In this document: positions 1 to 5,458 of the stretch, piece after piece
How the letters are laid out: each line of letters starts with the position of its first letter
How positions within the stretch are numbered: position 1 is the stretch's first letter
Assembly: GCA_044439985.1 (NCBI GenBank)
Contig: JBITAG010000160.1
Span: 1 to 8,801 of the forward strand
Source of the DNA: JAJRXR01 sp044439985
GTDB lineage: Bacteria > Planctomycetota > Phycisphaerae > Phycisphaerales > UBA1924
DNA: 8,801 nucleotides
Direction: 5' to 3'
Program-made: the position numbers and the translations under genes
The notes under the pieces: generated by a model
Databases searched by the model: none
Told to the model about the DNA's origin: nothing
Seen by the model: only the letters and a program-made list of their open reading frames with translations

Positions 1-1796
1 AGAACCTGATGAAGATCACGCGGGACTCCGGTTCCGGGACGCGCAACGCGTTCATGAACGGGATCAGCCTCGACCCCTCGTGGGGTGTCGGCGAGAACAT
101 CGGCGTCCGCACCACCAGCAGCGCCAACGACCGTCTCGGCCCGGACTTCCAGCCCTCCAACAAGGGCGGGTCCAGCCGCGTCGAGGGGACGGCCAAGAAC
201 CACCGTCTCGCCGTCGGGCACACCGGCGCTGAGCGCGGCGTCTCCTCGGGCTGGATCATCAATGATGAGCTGGACGTGCTCGGGATCATCTCCGATCTCA
301 AGGGTGGCGTCGTGGCGGCCCGCCCCACCGAGACTTCCACCAACGACGGCGGCCCGAACGGGTACAACGTCGCGGGGACCGGCGGCATCACCCTCCGGGG
401 TGATTACCGCGCCCTGCCGGCGGCGCTCGGCGGCTGGGGCTGGGATCCCTCCGAGGCGGGGCCCGTGCCCAGCTCGTTCGGCCCTCCCCCCCAGAACCAG
501 CAGGCGGGCGCCTACTTCAACAACATCCGTCGGTCGGTCGCGGCGTTCGTGGACGTGCCCGGTGATGACGAGAACTTCTTCATGCCCGGCGAGCGTCTGG
601 CGACCCAGCTGCTGCTCACCGCCTCGCCCGACTTCGTCTCCGAGGTCAACCCCTCCAGCCCGAACCAGCCCATCCCGCTGGTCTCCAACCCCGACCTGAA
701 CCTCAACGTCCAGGATTTCTCCCTGAACGATCCGGGCAACTTCCTCGCCAACAGCGCCTACGACGCCTTCGACCACGCCGCCAACGGTCTGGTCCCGACC
801 CGCACCACGGGCGTGGTCTATTCCGACGGCGTCTCGGGGGGATCGAACTACATCGACCAGGCCGGCAACCCGGTCGTGTACGGCACGCCCCTGCTGCGTC
901 GCAACCGGATCGCGTACGACTTCAACGGCGACGGCCTGCGCACCGAAGCGGACGCGATGGACATGCTCCGGGCCTTCCAGGAGCGTGACGGGGGCGCCGC
1001 CTGGGTGGCCCCCGCCGGGTCGGGCGCCCTGCTCGACACCGACGGCGACGGCATGCCCGACGGGATCAGCGCTCCGGGCGCTGACGCGGTCATCGAGATC
1101 CTGGGCGACGGTGACGGGGACGGCTCCTTCACCGCCGCGGACGTCCGCTACTGGGCGGACGGCCTCGTGATGGTGGACAACGGGCTGGACGTCCTGCCCG
1201 TGCAGGGATCGGACACCGACGCGGACGGCGCCATCGACACGTTCACGGTGGGCGACGGCTCCACCGACGCGACCCTGGACCGCGCCGCCGGTTTCGAGGC
1301 GATCGACAACGCCTGGATGTCCCTCACCGGAAGCAAAAACTTCTTCGGGACCGTCATCGGCGAAGGCTCCATGCCCTACGTGACGGGCGCGTCTCGCGCA
1401 GACGTCGCCGGGTCCGGCGGCACGACCCGGGGCTTCGCCCCCGTCGGCGCCGACGGCGTCGTCGATCAGCAGGACATCGACTACATCCTCGCCAACTTCG
1501 GTGACTGGCAGGACCTCGCGCAGGCGGTCAACATCGACCTCTCCTGCGACATGAACGGCGACCTGGTCATCGATCAGGCCGACGTGGACTACGTGCAGGG
1601 CCTGCTGGGCGGCGCCGGCTGCAACGACGCCGACCTCGCCGAGCCCTTCGGGACGCTCGACTTCTCCGACGTGCTCGGCTTCCTGACCGCCTTCGGCGCG
1701 ATGGATTCGGCCGCGGACATCGCCGAGCCCTTCGGGACGTTTGACTTCTCCGACGTGCTCAGCTTCCTGACCGCGTTCGGCGCCGGCTGCCCGTGA
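1..1796 (+). CDS. Secreted PstS-like substrate-binding protein with dockerin loops and GC-type C-terminal module (5' truncated)
   Basis: The reading frame is open to the window edge (codons before the ATG at 9 read Asn-Leu), so the true start and any signal peptide lie upstream; 595 residues are visible from that ATG. The segment ITRDSGSGTRNAF (from base 12) resembles the GSGTR phosphate-binding segment of PstS-type periplasmic proteins, which sits mid-protein in that family; this assignment is tentative. The second half is rich in calcium-loop sequences: canonical 12-residue loops with Asp/Asn at positions 1, 3, 5 and Asp at 12 lie near bases 918-953, 1107-1142 and 1548-1583, with Asp-rich DTDGDG/DTDADG stretches between. 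The protein ends in two PFGTLDFSDV-type repeats and Gly-Cys-Pro. Role inferred: an exported, surface-attached ligand-binding protein. No transporter permease or ATPase gene is nearby, which weakens a classical ABC-uptake role. The CDS and GC-type tail are certain; the PstS-like function is about 40% sure. Confidence 0.85.
   Translation, partial: NLMKITRDSGSGTRNAFMNGISLDPSWGVGENIGVRTTSSANDRLGPDFQPSNKGGSSRVEGTAKNHRLAVGHTGAERGVSSGWIINDELDVLGIISDLKGGVVAARPTETSTNDGGPNGYNVAGTGGITLRGDYRALPAALGGWGWDPSEAGPVPSSFGPPPQNQQAGAYFNNIRRSVAAFVDVPGDDENFFMPGERLATQLLLTASPDFVSEVNPSSPNQPIPLVSNPDLNLNVQDFSLNDPGNFLANSAYDAFDHAANGLVPTRTTGVVYSDGVSGGSNYIDQAGNPVVYGTPLLRRNRIAYDFNGDGLRTEADAMDMLRAFQERDGGAAWVAPAGSGALLDTDGDGMPDGISAPGADAVIEILGDGDGDGSFTAADVRYWADGLVMVDNGLDVLPVQGSDTDADGAIDTFTVGDGSTDATLDRAAGFEAIDNAWMSLTGSKNFFGTVIGEGSMPYVTGASRADVAGSGGTTRGFAPVGADGVVDQQDIDYILANFGDWQDLAQAVNIDLSCDMNGDLVIDQADVDYVQGLLGGAGCNDADLAEPFGTLDFSDVLGFLTAFGAMDSAADIAEPFGTFDFSDVLSFLTAFGAGCP
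1629..1784 (+). repeat. Tandem GC-type dockerin repeats at the 3' end of the first gene
   Basis: Two 24-codon units (1629-1700 and 1713-1784) are separated by a four-codon spacer (Met-Asp-Ser-Ala). They match at 65 of 72 bases by eye. Each encodes AD(L/I)AEPFGT(L/F)DFSDV followed by FLTAFGA. The second unit runs directly into Gly-Cys-Pro-stop. A Cys codon at 1620-1622 precedes the pair and the terminal Cys codon is 1788-1790, so the module is bracketed by cysteines 56 residues apart. Confidence 0.9.
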
Positions 1797-1839
1797 CCCG
1801 GTGAGCCCGGACGATCGGGCTGGAATCTGAAACCCAATC

Positions 1840-1881
1840 GCCGGCCCGCGACCCTTCCGGTCGCGGGTCGGCTTTCGTTTT
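1840..1881 (+). terminator. Rho-independent terminator
   Basis: A 14-bp GC-rich stem (1840-1853 with 1859-1872, including one G-U pair) and a five-base CTTCC loop are followed by TTTCGTTTT. It begins 44 bases after the stop codon of the PstS-like gene and serves that gene. Read from the minus strand, only a weak T-containing tract (GATTGGGTTTC) follows the hairpin, so it may also partly terminate the convergent minus-strand gene. Confidence 0.9.
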
Positions 1882-1886
1882 GGCGC

Positions 1887-2750
1887 CTAGTCGTCGGGGA
1901 TCGCCCGCTGGTCCGATTCGTCCAGGTCACGCCGGGGTGGGGGCCACCGCTGCGCGCCCGAGGCGATGGCGTTCAGGGTCGCCTCGGGGAGCAGCTCCAC
2001 CTCGAAGTGGAAGTGGATCGGCTCGACGAAGGTCCCCGGTGTCTGCGACTTCCAGGGGTCGAGCTGGTGGCGGAGCAGGGCGTAGGAGAACTCCCCCTCC
2101 AGGGTGATCGAACCGTCCGCCTCCGTCCGCGCCCGGATGCTGGCCTCCCGGGCGAGCACGCCGGGGCGGGCATCCACGCCCGGGGTGATCCGGTCGTTGA
2201 GCAGTTCGGTCTCGCTGTAGAGATTGAACTGCTCGCGGGCGTCGTCCGGGATGGCGCACTCCGCCAGATCGGTGAGGGAGAACTTGAGGTGCTGAACGAC
2301 CGACTCGAGGCGCGGACCGGCCGGCTGGTTGACGCGCACGCCGCGCATCTGGAAGTGGATCTGTGCGCCAGCCGGGATGTCGCGGAAGAAGGGGGCGGTC
2401 GGGTCGGCCTTGTAGAAGCCGACGCGGACGATCAGCCCATCGGGGTGTCCGGCGCTCTTGCTCAGGCGCGTGCCCCCGATGGCGGCGAAGACCTCGATGT
2501 TCTCGCCGAGGCGTTCGCGCCCGGCGTCCCCGGTGTAGGACGCGACACGTTCGAGCCGCACGCGCTCCCCCCCGCGGGTGGTCCATGCGAGGGCGACCGT
2601 GGGCGGCGAGGCCAGGTCGGGGAGGAGGAGGCGGGTGGATCCCGGCGTCGGGGCGGAGGCCGGCGAGGGGTCGTCCGGCGGAACAGACGGGGGCGAAGCG
2701 CCCGCCAGGAGGATCAGGAGCAAGGAAACGGAGCGGGGGAGGGGTCCCAT
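1887..2750 (-). CDS. Secreted protein of unknown function
   Basis: This is a 287-residue protein when started at the ATG at 2750-2748. That start is chosen because it opens directly on a signal-peptide-like sequence (MGPLPRSVSLLLILLAGA). The frame continues upstream to a TTG at 2894, but that would add a basic, low-complexity N-terminus and overlap the ribosome-binding site of the divergent gene. No lipobox cysteine is present. After the leader comes a Pro/Ser/Ala-rich linker (about residues 19-38), then a region of alternating hydrophobic residues suggesting a beta-rich fold, including IVRVGFYKADPTAPFF, a central IHFQMRGVRV stretch and near the C-terminus EPIHFHFEVELLPEA. I do not recognise a family. 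It lacks the GC-type tail of its neighbours, and its last residues are acidic and hydrophilic. No clear Shine-Dalgarno sequence precedes the start. It is convergent with the PstS-like gene and divergent from the choice-of-anchor B gene. Coding is supported by the leader, the terminators around it and coherent protein composition. Confidence 0.75.
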   Translation of the reverse strand: MGPLPRSVSLLLILLAGASPPSVPPDDPSPASAPTPGSTRLLLPDLASPPTVALAWTTRGGERVRLERVASYTGDAGRERLGENIEVFAAIGGTRLSKSAGHPDGLIVRVGFYKADPTAPFFRDIPAGAQIHFQMRGVRVNQPAGPRLESVVQHLKFSLTDLAECAIPDDAREQFNLYSETELLNDRITPGVDARPGVLAREASIRARTEADGSITLEGEFSYALLRHQLDPWKSQTPGTFVEPIHFHFEVELLPEATLNAIASGAQRWPPPRRDLDESDQRAIPDD

Positions 2751-2910
2751 ACCCGCGATTGTTCGGCCCCTGGAGGTGGACAGTTCGCCTGGCCGGCGAG
2801 AGGATGCGGAAACCCCTCGGCCGGAGGGGCGTATTCGTTGTAGCCTGCTCTCGCGGGTACGTTTCCCCCCACCCGCTCGGCTGCTCGCCCCCAACGAAAG
2901 GTGATTCGGT
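2751..2910. promoter_or_regulatory. Divergent intergenic region with inverted repeat
   Basis: This 160-bp gap between two divergent genes must hold promoters for both. A perfect 6-bp inverted repeat, CCCCTC (2813-2818) and GAGGGG (2824-2829), has a 5-base spacer and could be an operator or a small hairpin. Just downstream, the sequence GTTGTAGCCT (2837-2846) reads TACAAC on the minus strand, a passable -10 element for the minus gene, and TAGCCT on the plus strand, similar to the TAGGCT candidate upstream of the haloperoxidase gene. No convincing -35 element was found for either. These assignments are tentative. Confidence 0.35.
2896..2904 (+). promoter_or_regulatory. Ribosome-binding site of the choice-of-anchor B gene
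   Basis: GAAAGGTGA lies six bases before the ATG at 2911 and is a moderate Shine-Dalgarno match. It supports this start over any later in-frame start, as does the signal peptide that begins there. Confidence 0.6.
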
Positions 2911-5229
2911 ATGTATCAGGGTTCTCGGACGTCGATCGCTCTCCATCTGGTCGCCACTTGCGGGGTTCTGGGGGGCCTGGCCTCTTCTTCGCTCGGGCAC
3001 GACGAGGACTGGCGCAAGCTCGTGGACAAGCAGCCGCCCGTCTTTGGGCCGATCTGGACGGCGGATCGGGCGGATCAGAGCGTCGATGGGGCGGACCCGC
3101 GGGGGCTCTTTGACGCGAGCGGCGTGACGCTGCTGGCGAACATCCCCATCAACAACTTCGCCGGCAGCCACGTCGATGCGAACGACTGCTGGGGGTACGT
3201 GACCGACTCGGGGCGTGAGATCGCGATCATGGGCCTGGAAGCGGGGTTCGGGATCGTGGACATCACCAACCCGACCAGCCCGGTGATCCTGAGCACGGTC
3301 CCCGGGCCGTCGAGCCTCTGGCATGACGTGAAGGTGATCGGCGACTACGCGTACGGGGTCTCGGACCAGACGGGCGTGGGCGTGCAGATCATGGATCTGT
3401 CGGACGCGGACAACGGGAACATCCGATTCGTGGGGAACACCACGGCGGGCGGCTTTTCGACGGCCCACAACATCGTCGCGAACCCGGAATCGGGTCGGTT
3501 GTTCATCGTGGGTGGGAACGTGGGCAACGGGGGTCTGGTGGAGCTGGACCTGAGCAACCCCGAGTCGCCGCAGATCGCCGGGGCGTGGACGCAGTTCTAC
3601 ATCCACGACGCGCAGGTGGTCAGCTACACCGAGGGGCCGTTCGCGGGGCGTGAGATCGCGTTCTGCAACTCGGGGCTCGACGGGGGATTCACGAGCACGG
3701 GCCTGCGGATCGTAGACGTCACGGACCCGAACAACTTTTTCACGGTGTCGACGCTGTTCTACTCCACGCCGAGCTATTCGCACCAGGGGTGGCTCTCCCC
3801 CGACAGGCGGTACTTCTACCTGAACGACGAGCTGGACGAGAACGACGGGCGAGTCTCGACGACGACGACGCGCATCATCGACGTCTCGGACATCAACAAC
3901 CCCTTCCAGGCGGGCACCTTCACCACGGGGCTGGGCTCGATCGACCACAACCTGTACACGCGGGACGAGCTGATCTTTGAGTCCAACTACCGCACGGGCC
4001 TTCGGATCTTCGACGCCTCGGACCCCCTCAACCCCGTCGAGGTCGCGTACTTCGACACGCACCCGGGCTCGAACGGGCTGGGGTTCAACGGCGCCTGGAG
4101 CAACTTCCCCTTCTTCCCCTCGGGCAACGTGATCGTCTCCGACATCGAGCGTGGGCTCTTCGTCCTCGACGTGGACGCCCTGAACGACCGCCTGGTCGTC
4201 AGCGTCGCCAGCGAGCTGCCCGCCGCCTTCCCCCCCGCGGGCGGCGAAGAGATCACGATCGAGATCGAGGAACTCGGTCTGAGCGTCGATCCGGGCCGGG
4301 TCAAGCTGCACGTCATCGCCGGCGGTCCGGAGGTCGAGGCGCCCGGCACGAACAACCTGGACGGGACGTGGTCCTTCCTGACCCCCCCCGTCGCGTGCGG
4401 GAGTGACGCCACGTACTGGTTCACCGTCGAGTCCACCACGGGCGAGGTCTACACCCTCCCGGCGGACTTCCCCGCCTCTCAGTTCTCCGCCCCGATCGCG
4501 AGCAGCGCGGCGGTCGCGTTCGAGGACAACTTCCAGACCAACATGGGGTGGAGCGTCTCGGGCAACGCCAGCGACGGGCAGTGGAACCGGGGCGTGCCCG
4601 TGGGCGGGGGCGACCGGGGCGATCCCCCGTCCGACTTCGACGGTTCGGGTCAGTGCTACCTGACCGACAACGTGGACGGCAACTCCGACGTGGACAGCGG
4701 CTCGACGACCCTCACCAGTCCGGCGATGGACGCCACGGGCGGCGAGGCGGTCCTCAGCTACGCGCGGTGGTTCTCGAACACCGCCGGGGGCTCCCCCAAC
4801 GAGGACACGATGGTGGTTGAGATCTCGAACAACAACGGCTCGACCTGGCAGAACCTGGAGACCGTCGGGCCCGGGGGCGCCGAGGTGAGCGGCGGGTGGT
4901 ACGAGAAGCAGTTCGTCATCAATGACCTCTTCGCCACGCCCTCCAGTCAGGTGCGCGTTCGGTTCACCGCCAACGACACGGGGTCGGGCTCCGTGGTCGA
5001 GGCGGGCGTGGACGCGGTGAAGATCACCGTGCTGAACTGCGAGGACGCCCCGGACTGCCCGGCCGACCTGGCGGCTCCCTTTGGGACCCTGGACTTCTCC
5101 GACGTGGTCGCCTTCCTGGGCGCGTTCGGGTCCAGCGACAGCGCGGCCGATCTGGCGCCCCCCTTCGGAACGTTGGACTTCTCCGACGTGGTCGCCTTCC
5201 TGGCCTCGTTCGGGTCGGGGTGCCCCTGA
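2911..5229 (+). CDS. Choice-of-anchor B family protein (LVIVD-type propeller) with GC-type C-terminal module
   Basis: A 772-residue exported protein. Residues 1-29 form a signal peptide with likely cleavage before HDEDW. Residues about 80-430 match the choice-of-anchor B family (TIGR04312, from memory). The NDCWGY motif is at 91-96, and about seven blades carry LVIVD-like strands: GIVDITNP, VQIMDLSD, LVELDLSNP, LRIVDVTDP, TRIIDVSD, LRIFDASDP, LFVLDVDAL. The hallmark SLWHDVKV, SHQGWLSPDRRYFYLNDE and GNVIVSDIERGLFVLD stretches are present. Residues about 430-535 look Ig-like. Residues about 537-705 (from FEDNFQTNMGWS) resemble the jelly-roll/MAM-like domains often found in secreted bacterial proteins. 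The GC-type module starts at residue 718 and ends in Gly-Cys-Pro. The family is surface-exposed with varied C-terminal anchors and no established enzymatic activity; this member uses the dockerin-like anchor. It is divergent from the unknown secreted gene and 229 bp upstream of the haloperoxidase gene, probably transcribed separately. Family assignment is firm; molecular role is unknown. Confidence 0.93.
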   Translation: MYQGSRTSIALHLVATCGVLGGLASSSLGHDEDWRKLVDKQPPVFGPIWTADRADQSVDGADPRGLFDASGVTLLANIPINNFAGSHVDANDCWGYVTDSGREIAIMGLEAGFGIVDITNPTSPVILSTVPGPSSLWHDVKVIGDYAYGVSDQTGVGVQIMDLSDADNGNIRFVGNTTAGGFSTAHNIVANPESGRLFIVGGNVGNGGLVELDLSNPESPQIAGAWTQFYIHDAQVVSYTEGPFAGREIAFCNSGLDGGFTSTGLRIVDVTDPNNFFTVSTLFYSTPSYSHQGWLSPDRRYFYLNDELDENDGRVSTTTTRIIDVSDINNPFQAGTFTTGLGSIDHNLYTRDELIFESNYRTGLRIFDASDPLNPVEVAYFDTHPGSNGLGFNGAWSNFPFFPSGNVIVSDIERGLFVLDVDALNDRLVVSVASELPAAFPPAGGEEITIEIEELGLSVDPGRVKLHVIAGGPEVEAPGTNNLDGTWSFLTPPVACGSDATYWFTVESTTGEVYTLPADFPASQFSAPIASSAAVAFEDNFQTNMGWSVSGNASDGQWNRGVPVGGGDRGDPPSDFDGSGQCYLTDNVDGNSDVDSGSTTLTSPAMDATGGEAVLSYARWFSNTAGGSPNEDTMVVEISNNNGSTWQNLETVGPGGAEVSGGWYEKQFVINDLFATPSSQVRVRFTANDTGSGSVVEAGVDAVKITVLNCEDAPDCPADLAAPFGTLDFSDVVAFLGAFGSSDSAADLAPPFGTLDFSDVVAFLASFGSGCP
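5062..5217 (+). repeat. Tandem GC-type dockerin repeats at the 3' end of the choice-of-anchor B gene
   Basis: Two 24-codon units (5062-5133 and 5146-5217) are separated by a Ser-Asp-Ser-Ala spacer. They match at 62 of 72 bases, including an uninterrupted identical run of about 30 bases across the DFSDVVAFL codons. Cys codons at 5056-5058 and 5221-5223 bracket the module, 55 residues apart. Confidence 0.9.
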
Positions 5230-5241
5230 TCCTGCATATGC

Positions 5242-5275
5242 ACCCGGGCTCTCGGACGCTTCGGGTCGTGCGTTT
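5242..5275 (+). terminator. Weak candidate terminator after the choice-of-anchor B gene
   Basis: ACCCG (5242-5246) can pair with CGGGT (5262-5266), leaving a 15-base loop. The sequence CGTGCGTTTT follows, with the four-T run at 5272-5275. The stem is short and separated from the T run, far weaker than the terminators at 1840 and 7635, so this is a tentative call. Confidence 0.3.
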
Positions 5276-5284
5276 TGGAGTGAT

Positions 5285-5320
5285 TCTCAGGAGGGCGGTC
5301 CGGCGCCCCTTCATGTGAGA
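5285..5320 (+). repeat. Imperfect inverted repeat in the intergenic region
   Basis: Outer arms TCTCA (5285-5289) and TGAGA (5316-5320) and inner arms GGGCG (5293-5297) and CGCCC (5304-5308) can form a two-part hairpin with a mismatched middle and a six-base loop. No T run follows. It could be RNA structure at the end of the upstream transcript or an operator; it may also be chance in GC-rich sequence. Confidence 0.3.
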
Positions 5321-5327
5321 GATTCCC

Positions 5328-5356
5328 TTGGGTTTTGTGGAACCTCGCGGTAGGCT
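5328..5356 (+). promoter_or_regulatory. Possible sigma-70-type promoter for the haloperoxidase gene
   Basis: TTGGGT (5328-5333) and TAGGCT (5351-5356) are separated by 17 bases. Each hexamer keeps only half of the consensus (TTG; T, A and final T). It would give a leader of about 95 bases before the ATG at 5459, containing the 6-bp hairpin at 5405-5422. This is pattern matching only; promoter consensus in this group is not well known to me. Confidence 0.25.
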
Positions 5357-5404
5357 CAGAGCGCCGTGGGGTCAACGCGATTCTGTGTTGCGCGCATCCC
5401 CGGC

Positions 5405-5422
5405 TCGTGTTCTCGGACACGA
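5405..5422 (+). repeat. Perfect 6-bp inverted repeat in the haloperoxidase leader
   Basis: TCGTGT (5405-5410) and ACACGA (5417-5422) flank the six-base loop TCTCGG. The repeat lies 36 bases before the start codon, so it could be an operator or a leader hairpin. It is short enough to be coincidental. Confidence 0.3.
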
Positions 5423-5446
5423 AACACTAGGTAGAGAGCGATACAC

Positions 5447-5451
5447 GGGGA
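5447..5451 (+). promoter_or_regulatory. Ribosome-binding site of the haloperoxidase gene
   Basis: GGGGA sits seven bases before the ATG at 5459. It is a modest Shine-Dalgarno match at correct spacing and supports this start, which opens on a clear signal peptide. Confidence 0.5.
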
Positions 5452-5458
5452 TTCATCG

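Noticed and set aside
1629..1784. Short tandem repeats considered as a CRISPR or mobile-element repeat
   Set aside because: They are in frame, encode a conserved protein motif, and vary mainly at third codon positions or by conservative changes; no spacers, transposase or terminal inverted repeats are present.
2007..2843. A 278-codon plus-strand open frame opposite the unknown secreted gene
   Set aside because: Its product is Gly/Arg/Glu-rich without a leader or motif, and it would run into the divergent promoter region. The minus-strand frame has a signal peptide and a coherent composition, so it is preferred.
2748..2894. A 48-residue N-terminal extension of the minus-strand secreted protein from a TTG start
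   Set aside because: It would hide the signal peptide behind a basic low-complexity stretch and overlap the divergent gene's upstream region. The ATG at 2750 is a better start.
1927..4311. A 794-codon open frame on the minus strand
   Set aside because: It runs antisense across the choice-of-anchor B gene and overlaps the unknown secreted gene in another frame. Its product is Arg/Val/Asp/Pro-rich with no domain. Long antisense open frames are expected in GC-rich coding DNA.
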